A DNA stretch of 64,000 nt from Streptomyces sp. NBC_01689. GTDB lineage: Bacteria; Actinomycetota; Actinomycetes; Streptomycetales; Streptomycetaceae. The position numbers were made by a program, and so were the translations under genes. The notes beneath the pieces were generated by a model. It had not been told where the DNA came from. It did no database searches and saw only the letters and a list, made by a program, of their open reading frames with translations. The stretch spans positions 1,488,001 to 1,552,000 of the forward strand of contig NZ_CP109592.1 of assembly GCF_036250675.1 (NCBI RefSeq), written 5' to 3'. Of this stretch, positions 1-7,482 are shown in pieces (within the stretch, counting starts at the first letter, position 1; each line of letters opens with the position of its first letter).

Positions 1-251
1 TCGGTGAAGGTGGCGATGATCGCGCCCTTGCCGTCGCGCAGCACCGATCGCGCCGGGTCGTTCAGGCGCTCCCAGGTCTGCTTGCCGGTGGCCTTGCCCG
101 AGTTCTGCAGGGCGTTGTCGGTGACCGTCTGGGCGGCCGGGACCTTCGCCTGTTCGTCCTTGCGTAGTTCGTAGGTGAAGTACGCGCTGCCCGCGAGCAG
201 CGCCAGCACCGTCGCCGTGTGGACGACGGGGCGGCCTTTGCGCTTCGGCAT
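1..251 (-). CDS. Membrane-anchored protein, partial, last gene of the PGA operon
   Basis: Only the first 83 codons are present; the gene runs off the left edge. The ATG start lies 37 bp beyond the pgsC stop, so it is probably co-transcribed with pgsBC. The visible part has a basic N-terminus (MPKRKGR), one hydrophobic segment at about residues 9-25 (VVHTATVLALLAGSAYF) and then a hydrophilic, probably extracytoplasmic region. This is the topology of a single-pass accessory protein. I do not recognise the family. In Bacillus the gene after pgsBC is pgsA, but here a capA/pgsA-like gene lies elsewhere (5107-6324), so this is likely something else. Identity unresolved without the missing 3' part. 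Confidence 0.6.
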   Translation of the reverse strand, partial: MPKRKGRPVVHTATVLALLAGSAYFTYELRKDEQAKVPAAQTVTDNALQNSGKATGKQTWERLNDPARSVLRDGKGAIIATFT

Positions 252-288
252 GGTGAGGGGCTCCAGGATTGCGTCGGGGACAGCGGAC

Positions 289-771
289 TCAGGTGGAGGG
301 CATGGCGCCGAGCAGGATGCCGGCGGTCAGCACCACATAGGTGGCGAGGGTGACCGAGCCGACGGACAACAGCGTCGCGCCCTTGGGCTGGCGGACCAGC
401 TGGTAGCCGACCAGGCCGGGAACGATGAACCCGAGTGTCTGGTTGGCGTACAGCAGCGGGAACTCCATCTGCAGCACGATGATCACGGTCGCCTGGATGA
501 GCACGCCGCTGAGCACCACGGCCGCGAAGAGCCGCTTGCCGTAGAGGATCACGAAGCGCTGCATCAACAGCGTGGCGAGGTACGTCAGTACGGTCACGCC
601 GACCACCAGGGCGGCCCGCTGCAGGTCCTCGATGAGGGTGAGGGCGAGCCAGCCGGGAGTGATCATGCCGCCCGGCGACAGGTTGGTCGCCAGGTAGCAC
701 ATCAACGAGAACATCAGGCCCAGGCCGATGCCGATCGCGGCGATCTCGGGGGTGAGGACGGAGGGGATCAA
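289..771 (-). CDS. pgsC: Poly-gamma-glutamate synthase membrane subunit PgsC/CapC
   Basis: A 160-residue, almost wholly hydrophobic protein with four or five membrane segments, close to the roughly 150 residues of Bacillus PgsC/CapC. Family-like stretches include PEIAAIGIGLGLMFSLMCYL and NQTLGFIVPGLVGYQL. PgsC works with the ATP-dependent ligase PgsB in the membrane to polymerise glutamate through gamma bonds. The start is TTG at 771: its TTGA overlaps the TGA stop of pgsB and an AGGAGAG Shine-Dalgarno sequence sits inside the end of pgsB, so translation is probably coupled. The PgsB-PgsC order is that of known capsule operons; that the polymer here is PGA is inferred from homology. Confidence 0.88.
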   Translation of the reverse strand: MIPSVLTPEIAAIGIGLGLMFSLMCYLATNLSPGGMITPGWLALTLIEDLQRAALVVGVTVLTYLATLLMQRFVILYGKRLFAAVVLSGVLIQATVIIVLQMEFPLLYANQTLGFIVPGLVGYQLVRQPKGATLLSVGSVTLATYVVLTAGILLGAMPST

Positions 772-2387
772 CGCTGCTCTCCTGGGCTGTGCCACTGCTG
801 GCTCTCGTCGGCGGAAGGCTGAGGGGGGATACGGGGTTCGAACAGCCCGCGGGGCGCGGCCTGTCCGGGTGCGGTACCGCTTTCCGGGCGCGCCTGCGGC
901 GCGTGCGGAGCGGACTGGGCACCGTGGTGCTGCTGGGTCCGGGCGTCGTCCGGGTAGGGCCGGCCGTGTCCGGCGCGGTTCGCCCGCTGTTCCTGGTCCG
1001 GGTACGGATGTGCGGCGTCGCGCTGCACGGGAACCTGCGGGGCGACGTGCGGCTGCTGTCCGTAGCGCGACTCGTACGCCTCCGAGTACCGCTGGTAGGG
1101 GTCGATACGGGGCACGTACAGCTGCATGGTCTCGACGTGTTCGACCACGGCGGGCGCCGTCTCGGCCTTGCCGGCCGGGGCGGCGTCCACGACCTCGTCG
1201 GGGCTGTCGTCCGGCGGGAGTTCGGCGAGGTGCTCCAGCAGGATCTCGCCCTGGCCGTGGATGTTGCCGATCGCGACCAGTGAGGAGTCCGGGCCGAGCT
1301 GCTCCAGCATCCGGGCCATGAACTCCTGCGCGTCGCGCTTGTCGCCGCCGAGGTCGACGGCGCGTGAGCGGAACTCCGCGGGGATGGCGTCGATGGCGGA
1401 CTTGGCCGGGTGGCCGATGACGAAGACGCGCTCGGGGTCGAGGTCGGGGATGATCTCGCCCATCTGCCCGTTGCGTTCGACGCGGTCGGGGCGGCAGTTG
1501 ATGACCACGTTGACCGGGCGGTGGATGGCGCCGAGGTCGAGCAGCTGGTTGATGTTCATCAGCGTCGACTCGGGGTCGTTGGCCGCGAAGACGTTGGCGA
1601 AGCGCAGCTTCTTCCCCTCGGGCGTGACGTAGCGCTCGACGGAGAGGACACCCGGGTCCGGCGGCGCCTCGTACATGCCCTGCAGGGCCGTCTCCCGTTC
1701 GACACCGAGGAGTTCGGCCACCTTCAGCGCGATGGCCACGTTCTCCTTGAAGGTGAACCAGCTGAAGCCGCGCAGCTCCTCGTCGCTGACGATCTCCGGA
1801 TCGGCGTAGATGAGTTCGCAGTTCCGGGCGTCGGCCTCCTCCTGGAGGATGTGGAAGCGGTCCTTCTCGGCCGTGACGCAGATGCCGTCCTCCGGCATCG
1901 ACCGGCACAGGGAACGCGCCACGTCGTCCAGGGTGGGGCCCATCTCGGCGAGGTGGTCCTCACGGACGTTGCACAGCACGCCGATCGTGGAGCGGATCAG
2001 CTTGGACTGGTTGATCTCCTGCAGGGCCGGCATGACGGCCATGCACTCGATGACGAGCGCGTCCGGCTCGTAGGCGGCGGCGCGCCGCACGATGCCGATC
2101 TGCTCGACGACGTTGGCGATGCCGAACTTGCGGTAGACCGGCTCCTCGGTGGCGTCGGGGTGGATGAACCGGGCCGCGGTGCCGGTCGTCTTGGCGACGG
2201 TGGTCAGACCGCCGCCGCGCAGCGCGCCGGCGCAGAGCCGGGTGATGGACGACTTGCCGCGGATGCCGTTGATCAACACCCGGGTGGGTATGTGGTCCAG
2301 GTTGGTGTAGTGCCGACGCTGCTCCACGATGCCCGCGACGAGCATGATCGTGCAGCACACCAGCAGTACGGAGTAGAGGAAGAGCAC
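768..2387 (-). CDS. pgsB: Poly-gamma-glutamate synthase ATPase/ligase PgsB/CapB
   Basis: A 539-residue protein. Residues 1-20 form a membrane anchor. They are followed by the Mur-ligase-like ATP-binding loop GIRGKSSITR (residues 41-50) and the CapB-typical stretches IECMAVMPALQEINQSKLI and NVREDHLAEMGP. PgsB activates the glutamate chain with ATP and adds residues through the gamma-carboxylate. The catalytic core ends near residue 395, the full length of Bacillus PgsB. The remaining 145 or so residues are a low-complexity, Pro/Gln/His/Tyr-rich tail with no visible domain, which is unusual for the family. The GTG start is 6 bp after the stop of the upstream HAMP gene, and the stop overlaps pgsC, so the operon is tight. 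Confidence 0.9.
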   Translation of the reverse strand: MLFLYSVLLVCCTIMLVAGIVEQRRHYTNLDHIPTRVLINGIRGKSSITRLCAGALRGGGLTTVAKTTGTAARFIHPDATEEPVYRKFGIANVVEQIGIVRRAAAYEPDALVIECMAVMPALQEINQSKLIRSTIGVLCNVREDHLAEMGPTLDDVARSLCRSMPEDGICVTAEKDRFHILQEEADARNCELIYADPEIVSDEELRGFSWFTFKENVAIALKVAELLGVERETALQGMYEAPPDPGVLSVERYVTPEGKKLRFANVFAANDPESTLMNINQLLDLGAIHRPVNVVINCRPDRVERNGQMGEIIPDLDPERVFVIGHPAKSAIDAIPAEFRSRAVDLGGDKRDAQEFMARMLEQLGPDSSLVAIGNIHGQGEILLEHLAELPPDDSPDEVVDAAPAGKAETAPAVVEHVETMQLYVPRIDPYQRYSEAYESRYGQQPHVAPQVPVQRDAAHPYPDQEQRANRAGHGRPYPDDARTQQHHGAQSAPHAPQARPESGTAPGQAAPRGLFEPRIPPQPSADESQQWHSPGEQR

Positions 2388-2393
2388 GGGCGA

Positions 2394-4703
2394 TCAGTTC
2401 CTTGTGTACTGCTGCGGCGCGGACGCCTGGGGCGGGGTGCGGCGGGGTTGCTGCCGGCTCAGGTCCTGCAGCTTCTGCCGGATGAGTTCGAAGGAACGGG
2501 TGACCGCGCCGACCTCGTCGTGGTGCTGCGGGAACAGCACGGTCTTGCGGTCGCCGTCGGCCAGCGCCTCGGCCCGCTGGGCCAGTGAGCGCAGCGGCCG
2601 GACCACCACGATGTGCATCCAGCCCAGGCAGGCGGCGGCCGCGGCGGCGCCGAGCAGTCCGGCGAGCACGGTCCGGTTCTGGCTGTCGTACTCGGGGATG
2701 GCGAGGCGGTTGGCGGCCTGCCAGCTGACCACGCTCCAGCCGAGGGACTCGGCGGGACCGCTGCCGGCGAACGGGGCGGCCGCGGCGATCTGCACGCCGT
2801 GCTCGCGGTAGAGCACGCCGTTCGCGCGGGCCTTCTTGCCGAGCCGCTGGGCGCTGGCCGCCGCCAGGTCCTTGAGGTGGTCGTCGGGCAGTGCCTGGAA
2901 GGCGAGGAAACCGGTGTTGCCGGCGATGATCCTGCCGTGGTCGTCGACGAGACGGACCACGCCCAGTCCCGGCCGGGTCAGCAGCGCGTTGATGAACTCG
3001 ACGCGGAACTCACCGACGAGCCGGGCACCGTTCCGTCCGGGGATCTCGGCGTCGGCGACCACGACGGGCTCCTTGCCGCCCTGGCCCAGCAGCCTGATCG
3101 AGGTGTCCGAGACCCGGTGGGAGCGGATCACCTTGGGGCTGTTGCCCTTGCGGGCCAGGATCTGGCCGGAGGAGTCGACGACGTACAGGGAGCGGTAGCG
3201 CCGGTTCTCGTCGAGGGTGCGTTCCAGTACCGTGCCCATGGTCTCGGGATCGGTGCGGTTGCCGATGAGGGAGGCGACCGAGTCCAGGTCGGCGCTGCCC
3301 TCGTTGAGCGCGCGGCGTACCCGGTCGCTGAGGGTGTCGGTGCGTTCCCGCTGGTCGCTCACGAGCTGCTGGGGCACGACGGCCTTGCCGTCGGCGCGGT
3401 TGACGAGCAGCATCAGCGGTACCGACCAGGCCAGCAGCAGGACGGCGCAGACACTCAGCAGGGCCCGGGTGCCGACCCGGCGCAGCCCGCGCGGGCGTGC
3501 CGCGGCGCCGGTCGTGTCGGCGCTCTCGCCGAGCAATTGGCGACGCAGGCGTTCCAGGGCGCTGCCGATGCGGCGCGCCTCGCCGTAGCCGGGGACGCTG
3601 ACGGGCCGGGTCAGATCCCCGCGGGTGAGCCGGCGGGATTCCAGGAACAGCCGGATCAGCGGGCGCTGCACGGTACCCAGCAGAACGGCCACGGCCACGG
3701 CGCCGACGACCAGGAGCGCGCCGCCCGCCAGCAGGCCGAACACCACGGACTGGGTGCGGGTGGGGTCCTCGCTGACCTTGGCCATGGCGACGACGGACAG
3801 GCCGAGGCCGGAGGCGGTGGTGGTCTCCCCGGGCGCGGGCGCGGCCAGGGTGGCGTATCCGGCGACGGACCGGTTACTGAGGACGTGTCCGCCGACCACG
3901 CTGCCGCTGACGCCCTGGTAGCCGCCCGTGCCGGGTTCCTTGCTGCTGCGCGGGTCCTGTCGGGCCTTGCGGGCGGCGAGCTGGGCGAAGGACTTCAGCT
4001 GCTTGTTGGACGCCTTGATGTCCGCGCGGTCGGTGCCGTTGCGCACCTGCTCCGGCTCGGCGATGCCGTCGCTGCTGAGGATCGCGCCGTTCTGGTCGGC
4101 CACGGCGATGGACCGGAACTGGCCGAGGCTGATGCCCGGGAACGTCAGGTTGCTGGAGGCCACCAGGAGCAACTGCGGTTTGCCCGGCCAGGACAGCAGG
4201 GCGAGGGACAGCAGGCGCGTCTCGCCGTTCTTCAGCCGGACCATGCGGGGCGCGAGGCCGCCCTCGTCGCCGAGACCGGCGGTGTTCACCGAGGTCAGCG
4301 GTACGGTCTCGCCCCGGGCGGCGACCAGCTTGCCGGAGCGGATCTCGACGATGGCGGTGCCGGTCCACTTCTGGTAAGTGCTGCCGAGTTTGTCGAGGGC
4401 GGCGTCACCGGAGACCGGCTCGCCGGCGCTGAACAGCGCGGCGGACCGGGTGAGGTCGGTGACGGACTCGTCGATGGAGGCACGCAGCGCGATGGCGCCG
4501 TCCTCCGCGAAGTGCTGCTGCGACGTCAGCACCGCTTTGGGTACCCCGGCGTTGTCGACGCGTCCCAGCACGAGCGCGGTGATACCGGCGAGTGACAGCA
4601 GGAGCACCGACAGCACCGCGATCGGCGGGCGGATGCCTCCGATCAGCGACATGTCGGCTCGGCGGCGGGCTCGGTGCTGCCGTGCCGGGGGCGGTGACGC
4701 CAA
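2394..4703 (-). CDS. Large membrane protein with two sensor-like ectodomains and two HAMP domains, no output domain
   Basis: A 769-residue protein arranged as a tandem duplication. Order: TM (about 30-50), a Cache-like extracellular region, TM (about 325-350), HAMP (from QRPLIRLFLESRRLTRGDL), TM (about 415-435), a second extracellular region, TM (about 685-705), HAMP (from VRPLRSLAQRAEALADGDR), then a short Gln/Pro-rich tail. There is no kinase, cyclase or methyl-accepting domain. It heads the pgsBC operon (6 bp to pgsB). It may sense or transmit an envelope signal to the PGA synthase, or act in export; this is inference. The start is TTG 4703 after GAGAGGA; ATG 4652 (MSLIGG) is an alternative with a poorer ribosome site. 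Confidence 0.75.
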   Translation of the reverse strand: MASPPPARQHRARRRADMSLIGGIRPPIAVLSVLLLSLAGITALVLGRVDNAGVPKAVLTSQQHFAEDGAIALRASIDESVTDLTRSAALFSAGEPVSGDAALDKLGSTYQKWTGTAIVEIRSGKLVAARGETVPLTSVNTAGLGDEGGLAPRMVRLKNGETRLLSLALLSWPGKPQLLLVASSNLTFPGISLGQFRSIAVADQNGAILSSDGIAEPEQVRNGTDRADIKASNKQLKSFAQLAARKARQDPRSSKEPGTGGYQGVSGSVVGGHVLSNRSVAGYATLAAPAPGETTTASGLGLSVVAMAKVSEDPTRTQSVVFGLLAGGALLVVGAVAVAVLLGTVQRPLIRLFLESRRLTRGDLTRPVSVPGYGEARRIGSALERLRRQLLGESADTTGAAARPRGLRRVGTRALLSVCAVLLLAWSVPLMLLVNRADGKAVVPQQLVSDQRERTDTLSDRVRRALNEGSADLDSVASLIGNRTDPETMGTVLERTLDENRRYRSLYVVDSSGQILARKGNSPKVIRSHRVSDTSIRLLGQGGKEPVVVADAEIPGRNGARLVGEFRVEFINALLTRPGLGVVRLVDDHGRIIAGNTGFLAFQALPDDHLKDLAAASAQRLGKKARANGVLYREHGVQIAAAAPFAGSGPAESLGWSVVSWQAANRLAIPEYDSQNRTVLAGLLGAAAAAACLGWMHIVVVRPLRSLAQRAEALADGDRKTVLFPQHHDEVGAVTRSFELIRQKLQDLSRQQPRRTPPQASAPQQYTRN

Positions 4704-5106
4704 GGGAGGGTCCTCTCAGGGTGTACAGGTGATCAGTCCCCGCGGGGAGCGGGGACGGCGTTTCGGTTGTGTGTGCGCTACGGACACACCTGTTACGCGA
4801 GTGTGTCCGCAGCACTCTGACCACCTGGAAACTCATGAAGTTGCACACGTACCGTTGTGATCTGCGCAACATCGGCGTTTAGGCGGTCAGATTCGGGCAC
4901 TCGACTGGGTTGCCTGCCTGGTGACGGCGGCCCTCGGGGCATCCTGGGACGCCCCGCGGCGCCATACTCGCAGGGCGTCCGGACAGACGGCTTCGGGGCC
5001 CCCGTCCATGCGTCCACGCCCACGGTCTCGGGGTCCTGTCGGGGTATCCGCGCCCAGGGCCGCGGAGCCCGGTCAGGGCATCCGCGTCCCGACCCTCAGG
5101 CCCCCG
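4704..5106. other. 403-bp intergenic region upstream of the PGA operon
   Basis: Lies between the capA stop and the start of the HAMP gene, both on the minus strand. I see no convincing gene. It must hold the promoter for the HAMP-pgsB-pgsC operon. It includes a strong inverted repeat at 4781-4809 (listed separately) and a short imperfect direct repeat of GTCAGGGCATC at the capA end (about 5071 and 5105). Confidence 0.6.
4781..4809. promoter_or_regulatory. 9-bp perfect inverted repeat upstream of the PGA operon
   Basis: CGGACACAC (4781-4789) and GTGTGTCCG (4801-4809) are perfect reverse complements separated by 11 nt. The element lies about 80-105 bp upstream of the TTG start at 4703. It could be an operator for a dimeric regulator or a hairpin in a long leader; its position in the only promoter-sized gap of the operon favours regulation. 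Confidence 0.5.
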
Positions 5107-6324
5107 TCAGGGCATCTCGTTCAGCGGCTTCAGGCCGTCCTCGGCCGCGCCGCGGTTGTACAGGGTGCCTTCGGTCCGCTCGAAGGCGAGCCGCAGCCGG
5201 GCCCGCTGCCGGTCGGTGAGGTCCTTGTCGTCGCGGAGCGCGGCCGGCACGTCCAGCAGGCGGTAGTCCCGAGCGTCGTCCTCGGTGTACTCGGTCTTGC
5301 CCCCGTCCGTGGCGTTCTCGGCGTCCGGCGGGATCTCCAGCAGCGTCGGCTCGAACCGCGGCTGGACGTCCCAGTGGCCCTTGCCGTGCTCGGTGAACGT
5401 GAACCAGGCGATCACGCCCTCCTCGGTGAGTCCGGTCGGCACCTCGTGCCGGGCGATCTGATTGCCCATGCCGTACGCGACCCAGGTGCCGTCGACCTTC
5501 TCCATGGGCTGCACGACGTGCGCGTGACACCCGATGACCAGGTTGATCCCGGTCTGGCGGGCGATCTCCCGGGCGAAGGAGAGCTGCTGGCCCGAGGGCT
5601 CCGGGTGGTGTTCCAGGCCCCAGTGGATGGAGAGGATCACCACCTCGGCGCCGGCCTTGCGGGCCTGCCGCTCGGCTGCCTTGATCGCTTTCAGGCTCAT
5701 CTCGTTGGCGACCCAGGGCTTGCCCTTGGGGTACTTGTGCGGCTCGTTGAAGCCGTACGCGAACGAAATCTGCGCGACCTTGACCCCCCTCACGTCCATG
5801 ACCAGCGGGGTGAGCGCCTCCTTCTGCGTGCGGAAGGAGCCGGTGTGCTTCAGACCGGCGTCGTCCAGCGCGTCCAGGGTGCGCCGGACACCCTCGTAGC
5901 CGTGGTCGAGCGTGTGGTTCGAGGCCGTGGAACAGGTGTCGTAGCCGAGATCCTTGATCGTCTTGGCGGTCTGCGGGGGAACCTGGAAGTCCGGAAAGCC
6001 CTCGAACGGGCCGTTCACGGTGCCCACCACCGGCTCGAAGTGGCAGATGCCCAGGTCCGCCTTGCTGATCAGCGGCTTGATGCCGGCCATCATCGGCCCG
6101 AAGTCCAGCCCGGCGACGCCCTCGCCGGTGCTCTTGGCGTCCTTGCGTGCCTGATCCACCAGCGCGGGGTGCATCAGGATGTCGCCGGCCGCCGCCACGG
6201 TGAAGGAACGGCCGGCGGGCCCGCCGCCTCCGTCGTCCGAGACGAGCCCGCAGCCGGTGACGGCTGCGACGAGGGAGAGCGGGGCCAGCAGGCTGAGCGG
6301 GGTGCGGCTACGGCGTATGTTCAC
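5107..6324 (-). CDS. capA: CapA/PgsA-family poly-gamma-glutamate capsule lipoprotein
   Basis: A 405-residue CapA-family protein. It has a lipoprotein signal peptide with lipobox around AAVTGC (Cys25), then the calcineurin-like CapA fold: AGDILMHPA (about 45-53), TASNHTLDHG, SIHWGLEHHPEP and GCHAHVVQP carry the expected metal-binding Asp, Asn and His residues. CapA/PgsA proteins act outside the membrane in transport or anchoring of PGA. The gene is on the same strand as the pgsBC operon but 403 bp upstream of it, so probably a separate transcript. The GTG start at 6324 has no Shine-Dalgarno; a -10-like CAAGAT lies 6 nt upstream, suggesting a leaderless mRNA. Confidence 0.88.
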   Translation of the reverse strand: MNIRRSRTPLSLLAPLSLVAAVTGCGLVSDDGGGGPAGRSFTVAAAGDILMHPALVDQARKDAKSTGEGVAGLDFGPMMAGIKPLISKADLGICHFEPVVGTVNGPFEGFPDFQVPPQTAKTIKDLGYDTCSTASNHTLDHGYEGVRRTLDALDDAGLKHTGSFRTQKEALTPLVMDVRGVKVAQISFAYGFNEPHKYPKGKPWVANEMSLKAIKAAERQARKAGAEVVILSIHWGLEHHPEPSGQQLSFAREIARQTGINLVIGCHAHVVQPMEKVDGTWVAYGMGNQIARHEVPTGLTEEGVIAWFTFTEHGKGHWDVQPRFEPTLLEIPPDAENATDGGKTEYTEDDARDYRLLDVPAALRDDKDLTDRQRARLRLAFERTEGTLYNRGAAEDGLKPLNEMP

Positions 6325-6344
6325 CGGGATATCTTGATACGACC
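6325..6344. promoter_or_regulatory. 20-bp divergent, probably leaderless promoter region
   Basis: Only 20 bp separate the GTG of capA (minus) from the ATG of the plus-strand gene at 6345. It contains GATATCTTGATAC. On the plus strand TATCTT lies 9 nt before the ATG; on the minus strand CAAGAT lies 6 nt before the GTG. Neither start has a Shine-Dalgarno sequence, so each -35 region must lie inside the opposite gene and the two promoters should compete. Confidence 0.45.
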
Positions 6345-7340
6345 ATGAGTGCCAATCGCTCGCGCATCATAACGATCACGACAATTCTCCTGGTCGTCGC
6401 TGGTCTCGCCGGTGGACTGACCGCCGTGATCCACGCCACCCGAGGGGGCGGATCAGGGTCCTCCGACGCCCGTCCCGGCCAGGACGCCCCGCCGGTGAAC
6501 CTCGCCCAGGAGGTCGCGGACTACACCGGCCGCTTCGCTCCGGACGGCGGCTACCGACGGCCCGGCCGGGCGGACCGTACGGCCGTCGCCCAAGGGGTCG
6601 GCCTGCTCGTCGACGGCCACCGCGCCCAAGCGGAACGGTTGCTCTCCGAACGGGACTTCACCGTACGCACGGTCCTCGACCGGGTCTCCGGACACCGCTA
6701 CGCCGAAGTGGCCGACCGCACCGACGAAGCCGTGACGCCGCGGGGCTGGGGCCGGGTCTACATCGATCTGGACCACGCGCCGCGCTTCTCGGTGCAGATC
6801 CCACACCCGGTCTTCGACGAGAGCACCGAGCAGTTGGGCGTGCGGGTCCTGCGGGACTCCCCCGGCGGCGTCCTGGTGATCGCGGGAGCACACCGCAAAG
6901 CCGGAGCCGGGAACTCCGCGGACGTGGCCCATCGCCGGGACACCGTCTTCTACGCCATCTGCGCCGAACTGGTCCGCCGTGGCATGCCCGGACTCCAACT
7001 GCACGGCTTCGCCTCCTCCACCGCCCCCGGCTACGACGCGGTCGCCTCCACCGGCGCCGGATCGGCCGCACGCTCGGACGCCCGCAGGCTGGCCGACGCC
7101 CTCGGCACACACGGCTTCCATGTGTGCCGCGCGTGGGCGCGGAAGTGCCCGGTGGAGGGCAGCACGAACATGGAGGGGCGGGCCGCCGACACCGCGGACG
7201 TACCGTTCCTGCACGTCGAGTTGGCCCCCGAGGTCCGTTTGAAGTCATCGGCCGCGGAGCGCGCGGCCACCGCCATGAGCGAGATCACCCACCGCTGGGC
7301 GAGCGCCGCCGCCCCGACGCATCCCGTCCACACCGGCTGA
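6345..7340 (+). CDS. Secreted or anchored putative zinc amidohydrolase/peptidase, possible PGA hydrolase
   Basis: A 331-residue protein with an N-terminal membrane segment (about residues 8-30), a Gly/Ser-rich linker and an extracytoplasmic domain. I do not recognise it with certainty. The pattern H154-x4-E159-x2-E162, then QLHGF (H220) and a late Glu in HVELAPEVR (E292) resembles the His-Glu-His plus general-base Glu arrangement of the carboxypeptidase-like fold shared by poly-gamma-glutamate hydrolase (PghP) and N-formylglutamate amidohydrolases. Its position 20 bp from capA supports a role in trimming or releasing PGA. This is inference; it could also be an unrelated envelope peptidase. 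Confidence 0.55.
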   Translation: MSANRSRIITITTILLVVAGLAGGLTAVIHATRGGGSGSSDARPGQDAPPVNLAQEVADYTGRFAPDGGYRRPGRADRTAVAQGVGLLVDGHRAQAERLLSERDFTVRTVLDRVSGHRYAEVADRTDEAVTPRGWGRVYIDLDHAPRFSVQIPHPVFDESTEQLGVRVLRDSPGGVLVIAGAHRKAGAGNSADVAHRRDTVFYAICAELVRRGMPGLQLHGFASSTAPGYDAVASTGAGSAARSDARRLADALGTHGFHVCRAWARKCPVEGSTNMEGRAADTADVPFLHVELAPEVRLKSSAAERAATAMSEITHRWASAAAPTHPVHTG

Positions 7341-7399
7341 CACCGCCCGGATCCCGACGTGGACGACGGGCGACAACGGTCGGAGGGGGAGGAGGGCGC

Positions 7400-7424
7400 C
7401 CGGGGAAGGCGCTGCTTCCCCCGG
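7400..7424. terminator. Hairpin between convergent genes
   Basis: CCGGGGAAG and CTTCCCCCGG form a 9-bp stem with one bulge around a GCGCTG loop, between the stop at 7340 and the stop of the minus-strand transporter at 7483. There is no U-tract, as is common in Streptomyces. It could serve both genes. Confidence 0.45.
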
Positions 7425-7482
7425 CTCCCCTGCCTGGGCGGATGACTCATGAACCGTCGTTCACGGTCGGTAGGCCGTTGCG

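Noticed and set aside
1410..2588. Long open frame on the plus strand opposite pgsB
   Set aside because: It is a shadow of the pgsB and HAMP genes: GC-rich third positions of one strand keep the other open. It is His/Asp/Val/Gly-rich and has no family feature.
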